From the NCBI GenBank assembly GCA_003611955.1, contig RAZE01000001.1, forward strand, positions 372,001 to 436,000: a stretch of 64,000 bases of DNA, in the 5' to 3' direction. Shown one piece after another: positions 1 through 9,487 of this stretch. Below the pieces are notes generated by a model. That model was given only the letters and a program-made list of their open reading frames with translations. It had not been told where the DNA came from and made no database searches. This DNA comes from a bacterium 1XD8-76 (lineage in GTDB: Bacteria; Bacillota; Clostridia; Lachnospirales; Lachnospiraceae). Position 1 is the first letter of the stretch. Every line of letters begins with the position of its first letter. Position numbers and translations under genes: made by a program.

Positions 1-78
1 ACCGGAATCTGCTTCCCCGGAGAGCTTCAACGCCTGTCCCAGTTTTATAAACTCATCTTTTATTTTTATTTCTTTCAT
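1..78 (-). CDS. yaaA: S4-domain RNA-binding protein YaaA, 5' end only
   Basis: The first 26 codons of a leftward gene are visible; the rest lies outside the window. The peptide opens MKEIKIKDEFIKLGQALKLS, which matches the start of the small S4-domain proteins encoded between dnaN and recF in Firmicutes. The ATG complement is at 76-78, with a GGAG ribosome site at 87-90. It lies 30 bp downstream of the dnaN stop and is probably cotranscribed with dnaN. S4 domains bind structured RNA; the precise role of YaaA is not settled. Confidence 0.8.
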   Translation of the reverse strand, partial: MKEIKIKDEFIKLGQALKLSGEADSG

Positions 79-108
79 ATCAAAAACTCCTCAATCCATC
101 AACACATC

Positions 109-1215
109 CTATGAGACTGTCGTAAAGTTGACCGGCAGGATCATATAGACATAGCTGTCCTCAGAATCTTTGATAAAGCAGGGAGCTTTCGGATTGACAA
201 GATAGATATCCACTTCCTCCTCATCGATAACCCGCAGCGCATCAATCAAAAACTTCGGATTAAAACCGATCATCAGATCCTTACCATTCTTGCTGATATC
301 GATCTCCTCCCGCATGCTGCCCAGCGTGGAATTAATTTTTAACTCCATATTTTCATCTGTGATATTGATGATGATAGGTTTCTTATCCCCCTCTTTTACA
401 AGGACGGTAGCCCGCCCGATACCGTCGAGGAATTTCCGCTTATTCACTGTCACTTTCGTCTCATAGTCTGAAGAAAGCATCTGATCGATATTAAAATAGT
501 CGCCCTCTATCAATCTGGAAACCACAGTCGTATTATCGAACTCAAACACAATATGCTTATTCGTAAAGAAAATAACCACATCTTTGTCCGTTTCACCCGG
601 CAATATCTTACTTATCTCATTCAATGTCTTTCCCGGGACCACCACTTTTTTCCTCGGATAGGCATTTTTCAGGTAAACTTTCCTGATGGAAATGCGATGG
701 CCATCCAGAGAAGCGACTCTGAGTTTATCTTCGTTGATTTCAAACAGCTCACCTGTCATCAGTTTATTCGTATCGTTATCAGCGATCGAAAAGATCGTCT
801 GGCGGATCAGTTCGCGCAGCGTAAACTGAGATAAGATAATGGAATCCAGTTTTTCAATACTCGGAAGATTGGAAAAATCTTCTCCCGATTTTCCAACGAT
901 CTTATAATTTGCCTTCTCACATCTCAATATTGTCTCATAGGAAGAATTTGTTTCTATTGTAATTTCATCACCGGTAAAACTTCGTACAATATCGAGAAAC
1001 GTCTTGGCGTCCAACGCAACCGTTCCCGGTTCAATAATATCGCCTTCCACTATCGTCTCAATTCCAAGTTCCATATCGTTTGCTGTCAATCTTATCTCTT
1101 TGGAGGCATTCACCAGAATGCACTGCAAAATAGACATCGTCGTTTTATTTGGGACAGCTTTTGACACTGTCTGAACACCGTTTAAAAGATTTGATTTGGA
1201 ACATACTAATTTCAT
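109..1215 (-). CDS. dnaN: DNA polymerase III beta subunit (sliding clamp)
   Basis: The 368-residue product has the normal length of the bacterial beta clamp. It is a ring dimer that tethers polymerase III and other replication and repair factors to DNA. The start MKLVCSKSNLLNGVQTVSKA is typical of domain I, and the C-terminus ends in the usual MILPVNF-type strand. The gene follows dnaA on the minus strand, as in most Firmicutes, separated by a 304-bp AT-rich gap. The ATG at 1213-1215 is preceded by AAAGGATT. Nothing unusual was seen. Confidence 0.97.
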   Translation of the reverse strand: MKLVCSKSNLLNGVQTVSKAVPNKTTMSILQCILVNASKEIRLTANDMELGIETIVEGDIIEPGTVALDAKTFLDIVRSFTGDEITIETNSSYETILRCEKANYKIVGKSGEDFSNLPSIEKLDSIILSQFTLRELIRQTIFSIADNDTNKLMTGELFEINEDKLRVASLDGHRISIRKVYLKNAYPRKKVVVPGKTLNEISKILPGETDKDVVIFFTNKHIVFEFDNTTVVSRLIEGDYFNIDQMLSSDYETKVTVNKRKFLDGIGRATVLVKEGDKKPIIINITDENMELKINSTLGSMREEIDISKNGKDLMIGFNPKFLIDALRVIDEEEVDIYLVNPKAPCFIKDSEDSYVYMILPVNFTTVS

Positions 1216-1519
1216 CTGTGCATAATCCTTTCTTTTGAATTTCGTGTTGTGTGGTTATCTGGTCGTCTGACAATAATTATATATATACAATGAATTTCAT
1301 AATACATCTTAGTAAAGGATGTTGAAATGTCCATAAGTCAAAAATGCTGCGTTGATAAGCCTTAAAAGGAAAAGAATAAACCCATGGATAACGACGGAAA
1401 AACTTTGGATAAACTGCCTGTTATACACTTTCTCTTTTTCTGATACCAAAACTTTTTGGAGAACTTAACAATGAATTTTTAAGTTGTACACAGGGGATGT
1501 CTATAAAATTGTGGAAATA
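1216..1519. other. dnaA-dnaN intergenic region with degenerate DnaA-box-like sites
   Basis: This is 304 bp of AT-rich non-coding DNA. Near-matches to the DnaA box include TTATACACT at 1421-1429 and TTGTACACA at 1484-1492, plus several GGATAA/TTATCC cores. A TATAAT on the minus strand (complement 1276-1281) could serve dnaN, but I found no convincing -35. In Bacillus the equivalent gap carries the origin sub-region with the unwinding element, so this may be the second half of a bipartite origin. That is inference; the boxes here are poorer than those upstream of dnaA. Confidence 0.5.
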
Positions 1520-2902
1520 TCAGGAGGGGCTTAAAATGTTTTTTATGATGTTGATCCTGTTTTTCAGCTCCTCGTTGTATTCTATTTCCTCTTCTATCTT
1601 TTTGATGCCGTGGATGATCGTAGTGTGATCTTTTTTTCCGATGGTTTTTGCTATACTGGTGAGCGGAGTATCTATCAGTTCTCTGCAAAGGTACATGTAG
1701 ACCTGTCTCGGCATGACAAACTCAGCGTTTCTTTTTTTAGATCGGATATCATCAGGTGAAACTTCAAAATGTTCCGCTACAATATTGATGATGAGATCTG
1801 TTGTGATCTCTTTTGATGCGGAGGGATATATAATATCCTTCAGGGCATCTTTTGCGTGATCCATGGTCAGCTCATCGAGAGGTATTTTGTTGATCTTGGA
1901 GAAGGCGATTATCTTGTTGAAAGCGCCTTCCAGTTCTCTGATATTTGACTGGATATTGTTGGCGATGTATTCAAAGATAGCGTTGTCTATCTTTCTTTCA
2001 TAAATCTCGGCATTCTTGCGCAGAATTGCCACTTTTGTCTCGTAATCGGGGGACTGGATGTCCGCGATGAGCCCCCACTCAAAGCGGGATCGGAAACGCT
2101 CCTCCAGGGTTTCCATTTCTTTCGGAGGTTTATCGGAGGAGAGGACGATCTGTTTCCCGGCTCCGTGGAGCACATTGAAAGTGTGAAAAAATTCTTCCTG
2201 GGTGCTCTCTTTTCCGATGATGAACTGTACATCGTCGATCATCAGTACATCGACAGTTCTGTATTTTTCCCTCAGCTTTGTCATCGTGGCGGCGTTGCCG
2301 CTTCGGATGGATTCGATCACTTCGTTTGTAAATTGTTCTGAAGTGACGTAGAGAACTTTCCTTTCGGAATTCTGTTCCAGTATGAACCGACCGATGGAAT
2401 GCATCAGGTGGGTTTTGCCGAGTCCGGCGCCGCCGTAGATAAACAGCGGATTGTATGCGCCGCCCGGGGTTTCCGCCACAGCGAGTGCTGCGGAATGTGC
2501 GAACTTATTGTTGTTTCCCACGACAAATGTGTCGAATGTATATTTCGGATTTAAATTTGCTCTGTCATAGATGATATTGTAGGTGGACAGTTTGCTCTTA
2601 TCTTTTTTATCGTTTTCATCCTCGATATCTTTTTCCAGTATAAAAGAGACGGTATAGTTTTTATCCATCATCTCCGTGATAGTAACCTGGAAAAAACTTG
2701 TGTATTTATTGGAGATGTAGTTGATGGCGTGGGCCTGGTCTATCGGAATAATGATAAGTACATTGTCGCCGTCCACTTTATAAAATTTCAGGGGTTCTAT
2801 CCATGTGGAATAGGAGATATTGGATAATTCATATTCTTTTCTTATTGTTTCTTTAATTAAATTCCATTTTTCACGGATGGGATCCGATAAAATACTTTCC
2901 AT
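1520..2902 (-). CDS. dnaA: Chromosomal replication initiator protein DnaA
   Basis: This 460-residue AAA+ initiator binds DnaA boxes at oriC and opens the duplex. All four domains are recognisable: an N-terminal interaction domain (about 1-85), a short linker, an AAA+ core with Walker A GGAGLGKTH and Walker B LMIDDVQF, and a C-terminal helix-turn-helix. The signature loop reads KKDHTTIIHGIKKI, a normal variant of the box-binding motif. The ATG (complement 2900-2902) follows GGGGATAATA. A promoter and DnaA boxes lie just upstream, which suggests autoregulation. Confidence 0.98.
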   Translation of the reverse strand: MESILSDPIREKWNLIKETIRKEYELSNISYSTWIEPLKFYKVDGDNVLIIIPIDQAHAINYISNKYTSFFQVTITEMMDKNYTVSFILEKDIEDENDKKDKSKLSTYNIIYDRANLNPKYTFDTFVVGNNNKFAHSAALAVAETPGGAYNPLFIYGGAGLGKTHLMHSIGRFILEQNSERKVLYVTSEQFTNEVIESIRSGNAATMTKLREKYRTVDVLMIDDVQFIIGKESTQEEFFHTFNVLHGAGKQIVLSSDKPPKEMETLEERFRSRFEWGLIADIQSPDYETKVAILRKNAEIYERKIDNAIFEYIANNIQSNIRELEGAFNKIIAFSKINKIPLDELTMDHAKDALKDIIYPSASKEITTDLIINIVAEHFEVSPDDIRSKKRNAEFVMPRQVYMYLCRELIDTPLTSIAKTIGKKDHTTIIHGIKKIEEEIEYNEELKNRINIIKNILSPS

Positions 2903-2949
2903 TATTATCCCCGTTTCTGTGTCTGCTTTTTAAAAGAGCGTTGAGCTCT

Positions 2950-2978
2950 ATTATAATATAAAACAGTCGTTTTTTCAA
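2950..2978 (-). promoter_or_regulatory. Predicted dnaA promoter
   Basis: On the minus strand TTGAAA (complement 2973-2978) and TATAAT (complement 2950-2955) are separated by exactly 17 bp, about 50 bp upstream of the dnaA start. A DnaA box at 2984-2992 abuts the -35 element, so DnaA could repress its own promoter. Confidence 0.7.
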
Positions 2979-2983
2979 ATTAT

Positions 2984-2992
2984 TTATACACA
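2984..2992 (+). promoter_or_regulatory. DnaA box TTATACACA
   Basis: It matches TTATNCACA exactly and lies immediately upstream of the predicted dnaA -35 element. Confidence 0.75.
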
Positions 2993-3032
2993 TTTTATTG
3001 TAGCACAAAAGATTTGAAAGTAGCAATGTGTT

Positions 3033-3041
3033 TGTGGATAA
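3033..3041 (-). promoter_or_regulatory. DnaA box TTATCCACA (minus strand)
   Basis: The top strand reads TGTGGATAA, a perfect consensus box in reverse orientation. It lies about 100 bp from the main cluster. Confidence 0.8.
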
Positions 3042-3143
3042 GTCGGTCTAAATAAAGAGATATTTTGTCATAATAGGGATAAATAGTGTGAAAAGTATGA
3101 ATTAATTATAAAAAAGAGTATGGAAAAGGTAGTTTTAATAATA

Positions 3144-3200
3144 TTATCCACAACTTATCCACATTTTGTGGATATATTCATGTCAAATGAGTTATCCACA
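3144..3200. promoter_or_regulatory. Cluster of four DnaA boxes
   Basis: Perfect TTATCCACA boxes lie at 3144-3152, 3155-3163 and 3192-3200 on the plus strand. A one-mismatch box, ATATCCACA, lies on the minus strand at 3167-3175. The first two are 11 bp apart start to start, one helical turn, which suits cooperative DnaA binding. Confidence 0.9.
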
Positions 3201-3216
3201 TTTTCAAATAATCATC

Positions 3217-3245
3217 TTGACGAAAAAGGTAATTACTTATATAAT
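3217..3245 (+). promoter_or_regulatory. Predicted rpmH promoter
   Basis: TTGACG at 3217-3222 and a perfect TATAAT at 3240-3245 are separated by 17 bp. They lie just after the DnaA-box cluster and about 100 bp upstream of rpmH. Proximity suggests expression could respond to DnaA binding. Confidence 0.8.
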
Positions 3246-3347
3246 GAAAAACGATATTTTCCACGGACAGCCGCTTTTTATGCGGTAATGCGAGCAGAAA
3301 GCAAATTGTTTGAATATTTATTATTTTGATAAGGAGGTGTATAGGAT

Positions 3348-3482
3348 ATGAAAATGACATTTCAGCCGAAGAAAAGACAGAGATCTAAAGTTCATGGCTT
3401 CAGAGCGAGAATGAGCACTCCGGGCGGAAGAAAGGTTTTGGCTGCCAGAAGGAGAAAAGGAAGAAAAAGATTATCTGCATAA
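3348..3482 (+). CDS. rpmH: 50S ribosomal protein L34
   Basis: This 44-residue, very basic protein begins [20 protein letters not shown] and contains the conserved [10 protein letters not shown] stretch. It is a component of the large ribosomal subunit. The ATG at 3348 follows AAGGAGG at 3331-3337 with a somewhat long spacer. It is the first gene of the rightward rpmH-rnpA-yidD-yidC-jag block. Length and sequence are those expected for bacterial L34. Confidence 0.97.
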   Translation: MKMTFQPKKRQRSKVHGFRARMSTPGGRKVLAARRRKGRKRLSA

Positions 3483-3494
3483 GGTATTTACATG

Positions 3495-3517
3495 GGCCAC
3501 AAAATGGATTTGTGGCC
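3495..3517 (+). terminator. Hairpin between rpmH and rnpA (possible partial terminator)
   Basis: GGCCACAAA (3495-3503) pairs with TTTGTGGCC (3509-3517) around a 5-nt loop. The following tract, TGTTTCTTT, is only partly T-rich. It could lower readthrough from abundant L34 mRNA into rnpA, or be a processing site. Confidence 0.55.
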
Positions 3518-3554
3518 TGTTTCTTTAAAACAAAGTTGGAAATGGTAAATAATA

Positions 3555-3893
3555 ATGGAATTTTCGACATCATTAAAGAAAAATGAAGACTTCCGGTATG
3601 TTTATAGAAATGGAAAAGTGAAAGCGAATCGTTATCTCGTTATGTATATTGTGGAAAATAATCAGACTATAAACAGACTGGGCATTTCTGCCAGTAAAAA
3701 GATAGGAAACAGCGTGGTAAGGCATCATTTTTACAGACTGGTAAGAGAAAGTTATCGACTACACGAAAAAATATTTAATAGTGGTTTAGATATTGTAGTC
3801 GTTGCAAAAAAGAGTGCGGCCGATGTGGGTTTTAAGGAGATCGAGAGCGCACTGTTACATCTTGGAAAGCTGCATCATATATGTAAAGTTTAA
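3555..3893 (+). CDS. rnpA: Ribonuclease P protein component
   Basis: This 112-residue basic protein assists the catalytic RNase P RNA in maturing the 5' ends of tRNAs. The family signature is present as GISASKKIGNSVVRHHFYRLVRE, quoted here in part: GNSVVRHHFYRLVRE at about residues 51-65. The usual central Asn of the RNR motif is replaced by His (RHH), a variant I believe occurs in related Clostridia. It lies 72 bp after rpmH and 30 bp before yidD. Confidence 0.95.
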   Translation: MEFSTSLKKNEDFRYVYRNGKVKANRYLVMYIVENNQTINRLGISASKKIGNSVVRHHFYRLVRESYRLHEKIFNSGLDIVVVAKKSAADVGFKEIESALLHLGKLHHICKV

Positions 3894-3923
3894 CAGGAAA
3901 GGTGCAGAAAAATCGTTATTACT

Positions 3924-4133
3924 ATGAAAAGTATTATGATTTGGCTAATAAAAATTTATAGAAAGTATTTATCTCCTCTGAAGAGTACAAGATGTCCCTA
4001 TTTTCCCACCTGTTCGGAATACGGTCTCGAGGCGGTGGAAAAGTACGGCGCGTTTAAAGGGGGGATGCTGGCTTTATGGAGAATTTTGAGATGCAATCCT
4101 TTTTCCAAGGGAGGATATGATCCGGTTCCCTGA
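3924..4133 (+). CDS. yidD: Membrane protein insertion efficiency factor YidD
   Basis: The 69-residue product has the YidD hallmarks: an amphipathic N-terminal helix ([14 protein letters not shown]), the cysteine motif [11 protein letters not shown], and a C-terminal [13 protein letters not shown]. YidD is a small membrane-associated protein that assists YidC-dependent insertion. The gene sits between rnpA and yidC as usual. No strong ribosome site is seen directly upstream, so coupling to rnpA is possible. Confidence 0.95.
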   Translation: MKSIMIWLIKIYRKYLSPLKSTRCPYFPTCSEYGLEAVEKYGAFKGGMLALWRILRCNPFSKGGYDPVP

Positions 4134-4163
4134 CGCGTAAAGCCGGAAAAATAAGGAGGCTAA

Positions 4164-5456
4164 ATGTCTAATATTTTATTAACACAATATCAGGGCATGT
4201 TTATAGGTCCGATTGCGAAAATACTCGGTTATCTGATGGAAGGTATATTTTATGTGCTGGATATGATAGGGATTCATAATTCCGGCCTTTCCATCATCTT
4301 ATTTACCATTGTCATTTATCTGTGTTTGACGCCGCTCACCTATAAGCAGCAGAAGTTTTCTAAACTTCAGGCGAAGATGAGCCCTGAAATTCAGGCCATT
4401 CAGGCAAAGTACAAAAATAAAAAAGATAATGATTCCATGATGGCTATGAATCAGGAGACGCAGGCGGTTTATGCCAAGTACGGTGTCTCCGCATCGGGAA
4501 GCTGTATTCAGCTTATTATTCAGATGCCTATTCTGCTCGCTTTGTACCGTGTCATAAATGTGATTCCCGCCTATGTTGCGTCGGTAAAAGAAGTATTTTT
4601 TCCCTTTGTGGACAAACTGATCGCTCAGAAAGGCAGTGCGGAGTTTATTCAGAATTTTGCAAACGCAGGTATGTACGCAAAGCAGTTTGAAAATGAGAAT
4701 TTTATCGGCGGTGTGACGAGTTATATTCAGAATACTTATATCGATGTGCTCAACAGAGCGAGTACGGCGGACTGGCTCAGCTTAAAGACGCAGTATCCGT
4801 CCCTCTCCTCCGATGTGGATATGACTTTGTCCGCTCTCGACAAGTACAATAACTTTTTGGGTTTGAATATATCGAACTCTCCTTCCTTTATTATTAAGGA
4901 TGCTTTTTCAAACGGCGCCTATCTTCTCGTAATCGGTGCAATACTGATCCCTGTTCTGGCAGCTGCCACACAGTGGATCAATACAAAGCTGATGCCGACG
5001 CAGGCGAACAGCGGAAATGAACAGGCTGATCAGATGGCTGCTCAGATGAAGATGATGAATACGATGATGCCGCTGATGTCCGCGGTTTTCTGTTTTACGC
5101 TCCCCGCAGGTATGGGTATCTACTGGATAGCCGGTGCGGTGATCCGAAGCATTCAGCAGGTTATTCTCAACAAGCATATTGATAAGATGGATATCAATGC
5201 CGTGATCGAGAAGAATAAAGATAAAGCGGCAAAGAAGATGGAGAAGAAAAAAGTCCAGACAGAGAAAATGCAGCAGTATGCAAACATAAACACCAGAAGT
5301 ATCAATGTGAATAAGACTTCGGGAATCAGTGAGGAAGAGAGAGAAGCCGCATTGAAAAAGGCAAACGAGTATTACAACAAAAACGCGAAACCCGGTTCCA
5401 TGGCGGCAAAGGCTAATATGGTGAGGGAATACAACGAAAAGAATACCAGAAAATAA
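4164..5456 (+). CDS. yidC: Membrane protein insertase YidC/OxaA
   Basis: This 430-residue polytopic membrane protein inserts and folds inner-membrane proteins with or without SecYEG. It has the short Gram-positive architecture with no large periplasmic domain. The hydrophobic core carries LIIQMPILLALYRVI at about residues 112-126 and later LPAGMGIYWIAGAVI. The C-terminus is a long Lys-rich tail of about 90 residues. The start ATG follows AAGGAGGCTAA. No signal-peptide lipobox is obvious at the N-terminus, unlike Bacillus SpoIIIJ. Confidence 0.95.
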   Translation: MSNILLTQYQGMFIGPIAKILGYLMEGIFYVLDMIGIHNSGLSIILFTIVIYLCLTPLTYKQQKFSKLQAKMSPEIQAIQAKYKNKKDNDSMMAMNQETQAVYAKYGVSASGSCIQLIIQMPILLALYRVINVIPAYVASVKEVFFPFVDKLIAQKGSAEFIQNFANAGMYAKQFENENFIGGVTSYIQNTYIDVLNRASTADWLSLKTQYPSLSSDVDMTLSALDKYNNFLGLNISNSPSFIIKDAFSNGAYLLVIGAILIPVLAAATQWINTKLMPTQANSGNEQADQMAAQMKMMNTMMPLMSAVFCFTLPAGMGIYWIAGAVIRSIQQVILNKHIDKMDINAVIEKNKDKAAKKMEKKKVQTEKMQQYANINTRSINVNKTSGISEEEREAALKKANEYYNKNAKPGSMAAKANMVREYNEKNTRK

Positions 5457-5474
5457 TTGTTGGGGGAATAAGAG

Positions 5475-6104
5475 ATGGAATTTGTTGAATTTTCTGCAAA
5501 GACAGTGAATGATGCTATTATTGAAGCCTGCCAGAAATTTACGGTGGCGAGCGATAAGCTGGAATATGAAGTGCTGGAGGAAGGTTCCTCAGGGTTTTTG
5601 GGTATCGGTTCAAAGCCTGCTGTCATCAAAGCGAGAGTAAAATCTTCTGTGGCGGATACGGCGAAGGAATTTTTAAACAGTGTGTTTGAAGCGATGAATA
5701 TGATCGTTGTCTCCGATGTGAAATACGACGAGGACGAGAGAACGATGGATATCGAATTGAGCGGCGACGAGATGGGAGTGCTGATAGGAAAGAGAGGACA
5801 GACTCTGGATTCTCTGCAGTATCTGGTATCTCTTGTCGTGAATAAGGACACGGAGGATTATATCAGAGTCAAGGTGGATACCGAGAATTACAGACAGAGA
5901 AGAAAAGAGACTCTGGAAAATCTCGCCAAGAATATTTCTTTCAAAGTAAAGAGAACAAAAAGAGCGGTTTCTCTCGAGCCGATGAATCCCTATGAGAGAA
6001 GAATTATCCATTCTGCTCTTCAGAATGACAAATATGTAACAACACACAGTGAAGGGAATGATCCTTACAGACATGTGGTTGTGACGATTAAGAGAGAGAG
6101 ATAA
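5475..6104 (+). CDS. khpB: RNA-binding protein KhpB (Jag), Jag_N-KH-R3H
   Basis: The 209-residue protein has the three Jag domains: an N-terminal Jag_N domain (about 1-52, with the EEGSSGFLGIGSKPA motif), a KH domain (about 60-138, with GVLIGKRGQTLDSLQYLVSL) and an R3H domain near the end (EPMNPYERRIIHSAL). KhpB works with KhpA as an RNA chaperone that affects cell division and elongation in Firmicutes. It lies 18 bp after yidC, behind GGGGGA, and is probably in the same operon. A 12-bp palindrome follows it. Confidence 0.95.
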   Translation: MEFVEFSAKTVNDAIIEACQKFTVASDKLEYEVLEEGSSGFLGIGSKPAVIKARVKSSVADTAKEFLNSVFEAMNMIVVSDVKYDEDERTMDIELSGDEMGVLIGKRGQTLDSLQYLVSLVVNKDTEDYIRVKVDTENYRQRRKETLENLAKNISFKVKRTKRAVSLEPMNPYERRIIHSALQNDKYVTTHSEGNDPYRHVVVTIKRER

Positions 6105-6127
6105 ATTTAATTTAAGATGCTATGATA

Positions 6128-6165
6128 AAAATATCCCTGCGGTAAATTTGCTTCAGGGATATTTT
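6128..6165 (+). terminator. Inverted repeat between khpB and mnmE
   Basis: AAAATATCCCTG (6128-6139) and CAGGGATATTTT (6154-6165) form a perfect 12-bp stem with a 14-nt loop. The T-tract is part of the stem, so termination in either direction is plausible but may be inefficient. The mnmE ribosome site lies only a few bases downstream, so the structure could also affect mnmE translation. Confidence 0.6.
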
Positions 6166-6181
6166 CGATATGAGGATCGTT

Positions 6182-7570
6182 ATGAAGACAGATACGATAG
6201 CGGCGATTTCCACCGCTTACTCCGAATCGGGAATAGGAATTATCCGGATCAGCGGGGAAGAAGCCTTTAAAATTGCGGACAATATATTTTGTGGCAAAAA
6301 GAAAAATTTTTCTTTGGAAAATGCGAAGACATACACGATGCATTATGGTTTCATTGTGGATGGAGAGACAGTGATCGATGAGGTACTGGTTTCCGTCATG
6401 CGGGCCCCAGGGAGTTATACTGCGGAAAATGTGGTGGAGATCAACTGTCATGGCGGTATTCTGATCTTACAGAAAATTATGGACCTGGTGATCAGAAACG
6501 GGGCCAGAGTGGCTGAACCGGGAGAATTTACAAAGAGAGCTTTTTTGAATGGACGTATGGATCTGTCAGAGGCGGAAGCCGTGATGGACCTGATTCAATC
6601 AAAAAATGATTTTGCACTGCAGGCTTCTGTAAATCAGTTGAAAGGTTCTGTCTCTTCTGTTATAAAAGAATTGAGAAGTAAAATTATCTATGAGATCGCC
6701 TTTATTGAGTCCGCCCTGGATGATCCGGAAAATTATGATACGGATGGTTACGGGGAAAAGCTTTTTGGTATTTTGCAGGAGATCGAAGAGAAGGTGGAAG
6801 ATCTGATAAGCCATGCGGATGACGGAAGAATTTTGAAGGAGGGCATTCGCACTGTTATTATTGGAAAACCGAATGCGGGAAAATCTTCTTTTTTGAATGA
6901 ATTGATTGGAGAGGAGAGAGCTATCGTCACGGATATCGCCGGGACGACAAGAGATGCTCTGGAAGAGAATATAAAACTCGGCGGAATCAGTCTGCATATA
7001 ATAGATACGGCGGGGATCCGAAAGACGGAGGATACCGTGGAGAGGATCGGCGTGGAGAGGGCGAGAAAATATGCGAAGGAAGCCGATTTGATCATTTATA
7101 TCGTGGATTCTTCCGTGGATCTGGATGAGAGCGATGAGGAGATTCTGGAAATTCTGCGGGATAAACATTTTATCGTGCTGCTCAATAAATCTGATCTGGA
7201 TATGGCTGTGACGGAGAGGGATATAAAAGAGAAACTGCATGGTTTTTCAGATTTTGAGATGATGAGAATATCTGCTTTAAAACACAGGGGAATCGAAGAG
7301 TTTGAGGAAGCGGTTAAGCGGCTGTTCTTCAGAGGGGAAGTTTCTTTTAACAGTGAAGTGATCATCACAAGTATGCGCCATAAGGAAGCTCTGCTTGAGG
7401 CAGCGGAAAGTCTCTCTATGGTGAACAAAAGTATTACGGCAGGTATGTCCGAAGACTTTTATTCGATCGATCTGATGAATGCGTACGCGGCGCTTGGGAG
7501 AATCATCGGGGAAGAGGTCGGAGATGACCTTGTGAATGAGATATTTGAAAAATTTTGCATGGGTAAATAG
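6182..7570 (+). CDS. mnmE: tRNA modification GTPase MnmE
   Basis: With MnmG, MnmE installs the 5-carboxymethylaminomethyl (or related) group on wobble U34 of certain tRNAs. The 462-residue product has an N-terminal folate-binding domain, a helical domain and an inserted G domain with [14 protein letters not shown] (G1), DTAGIR (G3) and NKSD (G4). It ends in FCMGK, the conserved C-terminal cysteine motif. I place the start at ATG 6182 because GAGG at 6172-6175 is correctly spaced for it. An in-frame ATG at 6170 lies before that site. Confidence 0.96.
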   Translation: MKTDTIAAISTAYSESGIGIIRISGEEAFKIADNIFCGKKKNFSLENAKTYTMHYGFIVDGETVIDEVLVSVMRAPGSYTAENVVEINCHGGILILQKIMDLVIRNGARVAEPGEFTKRAFLNGRMDLSEAEAVMDLIQSKNDFALQASVNQLKGSVSSVIKELRSKIIYEIAFIESALDDPENYDTDGYGEKLFGILQEIEEKVEDLISHADDGRILKEGIRTVIIGKPNAGKSSFLNELIGEERAIVTDIAGTTRDALEENIKLGGISLHIIDTAGIRKTEDTVERIGVERARKYAKEADLIIYIVDSSVDLDESDEEILEILRDKHFIVLLNKSDLDMAVTERDIKEKLHGFSDFEMMRISALKHRGIEEFEEAVKRLFFRGEVSFNSEVIITSMRHKEALLEAAESLSMVNKSITAGMSEDFYSIDLMNAYAALGRIIGEEVGDDLVNEIFEKFCMGK

Positions 7571-7581
7571 GAGAGAGAAAT

Positions 7582-9471
7582 ATGCCGGAGTTTAGGGAAA
7601 AAGCGGATGTCTGTGTGGTGGGGGCCGGTCACGCGGGATGTGAGGCGGCGCTTGCCTGTGCGAGACTTGGACTTCGCACGGTCATTTTTACCGTCAATAT
7701 AGAAAGCATAGCTATGATGCCATGCAATCCCCATATAGGCGGATCCTCCAAGGGACATCTTGTGAGGGAAATAGATGCGCTCGGCGGGGAGATGGGAAAA
7801 AATATAGATAAGACGTTTTTGCAGTCAAAGATGTTGAATAAGTCCAAGGGACCTGCGGTACATTCTCTGCGCTGTCAGGCGGACAAGGCGGAGTATAGCC
7901 GTTCCATGAGAATGATACTGGAAAGTCAGGATAATCTGACGATCAAGCAGGCGGAGGTCTGTGATTTTTTGCTGGATGAAGTTTCTGGTAAAAAGAAAAT
8001 TGTCGGCGTCAAAATTCTGACAGGCGGTATCTACGAGTGTAAAGCGGCAATTTTATGTACGGGTACATATCTGAATGCGAGATGTCTCTGCGGGGAGGCT
8101 ATCACTTACACGGGGCCTAACGGTATGCAGTCTTCGACTCATCTCTCGAAAGCTTTGGAGAATGCCGGTATTAAACTCAGAAGATTTAAGACGGGAACTC
8201 CTGCCAGGATGGACAGGCGTTCCATCGACTTTTCGAAAATGGAAGAACAGTTTGGGGATGAGAGGGTGATTCCTTTTTCTTATGAGACGGATCCTGAGGA
8301 TGTTCAGATAAAACAGGAGTCCTGTTATCTCACCTATACAAATGAAGAGACCCACGATATTATCAGGGCAAATTTGGACAGATCTCCTATTTATGCGGGC
8401 GTGATAGAGGGGACAGGTCCGAGATACTGTCCGTCGATAGAGGATAAGGTCGTAAAATTTTCCGATAAGAACAGACATCAGGTTTTTATTGAACCGGAGG
8501 GCAGATACACAAATGAGATGTATGTGGATGGTATGTCTTCGTCTCTGCCGGAGGATGTGCAGCTTGCCATGTACCGGACTGTGCCGGGTCTTGAGAATTG
8601 TAAGATCGTCAGAAACGCTTACGCGATAGAGTACGATTGTATTGATCCGGGGCAGCTTCATCTGACTTTGGAGTTTAAGGAAATAAAAGGTCTTTTCAGC
8701 GCCGGTCAGTTTAACGGAAGCAGCGGTTATGAGGAAGCGGCGGCTCAGGGTCTGATGGCGGGCATCAATGCGGTGCGTGGGATTCAGGGGAAAGAGCAGA
8801 TCGTTTTGGATCGCTCCCAGGCTTATATCGGTGTTCTGATCGATGATCTCGTCACAAAAGAAAATACGGAACCTTATAGGATGATGACTTCCCGGGCGGA
8901 GTACAGGTTGCTGCTTAGACAGGATAACGCGGATCTGAGACTTCGAAAAACAGGATATGAGGCAGGGTTGATTTCAAGAGAACAGTATGAGCGTGTCTGT
9001 GAAAAGGAGAGACAGATCACACAGGAGATCGACAGATTGAAAAACACGGTGATAGGTGCCTCCAGGGAAGTGCAGGAGTTTATGGTTTCCATGGGAAGTT
9101 CACCTTTGAGGACCGGGACCAGTCTTGCGGAAATCATATGTAGACCGGAGTTTACCTATGAGGCTGTGGCTGCCATTGATAAAGAGCGAATACCTCTCGA
9201 AGAGGCAGTGATAGAACAGATTAATATTTCCATAAAGTACGAGGGATATATCGAGAGACAGATCCGTCAGGTGGAACAGTTTAAAAAGTTGGAGAAACGT
9301 TTGATCCCTGAAGATATATGCTACGAAGATATTTCGGGAATCCGTATCGAGGCAAGACAGAAGCTTGCAAAGTACAGACCGGTATCGATCGGACAGGCTT
9401 CCAGGATATCCGGTGTTTCCCCGGCGGATATCTCTGTGCTTTTGGTCTATATTTCTTCTAAGATGAAATAG
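7582..9471 (+). CDS. mnmG: tRNA uridine-5-carboxymethylaminomethyl enzyme MnmG (GidA)
   Basis: This 629-residue FAD-dependent partner of MnmE has the dinucleotide-binding motif [13 protein letters not shown] at about residues 12-24 and the family signature [20 protein letters not shown]. Further family motifs include [17 protein letters not shown] and the C-terminal [20 protein letters not shown] segment (here [16 protein letters not shown]). The length is normal. It begins 11 bp after mnmE and has a good GGAGAGAGAA ribosome site. Confidence 0.97.
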   Translation: MPEFREKADVCVVGAGHAGCEAALACARLGLRTVIFTVNIESIAMMPCNPHIGGSSKGHLVREIDALGGEMGKNIDKTFLQSKMLNKSKGPAVHSLRCQADKAEYSRSMRMILESQDNLTIKQAEVCDFLLDEVSGKKKIVGVKILTGGIYECKAAILCTGTYLNARCLCGEAITYTGPNGMQSSTHLSKALENAGIKLRRFKTGTPARMDRRSIDFSKMEEQFGDERVIPFSYETDPEDVQIKQESCYLTYTNEETHDIIRANLDRSPIYAGVIEGTGPRYCPSIEDKVVKFSDKNRHQVFIEPEGRYTNEMYVDGMSSSLPEDVQLAMYRTVPGLENCKIVRNAYAIEYDCIDPGQLHLTLEFKEIKGLFSAGQFNGSSGYEEAAAQGLMAGINAVRGIQGKEQIVLDRSQAYIGVLIDDLVTKENTEPYRMMTSRAEYRLLLRQDNADLRLRKTGYEAGLISREQYERVCEKERQITQEIDRLKNTVIGASREVQEFMVSMGSSPLRTGTSLAEIICRPEFTYEAVAAIDKERIPLEEAVIEQINISIKYEGYIERQIRQVEQFKKLEKRLIPEDICYEDISGIRIEARQKLAKYRPVSIGQASRISGVSPADISVLLVYISSKMK

Positions 9472-9487
9472 AAAGGTCAGTCTGATT

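Larger units (their letters stand above)
2903..3347. other. Chromosomal replication origin (oriC), main sub-region
   Basis: This is the gap between divergent dnaA and rpmH. It carries perfect TTATCCACA DnaA boxes on both strands, further near-matches, and a very AT-rich stretch around 3060-3130. It also holds divergent promoters for dnaA and rpmH. Gene polarity switches here from leftward to rightward, as expected at an origin. A 69-codon open frame across the boxes is fortuitous. Confidence 0.88.

Noticed and set aside
3120..3329. A 69-codon frame across oriC on the plus strand
   Set aside because: It consists of DnaA boxes and AT-rich DNA, has no ribosome site and overlaps the rpmH promoter.
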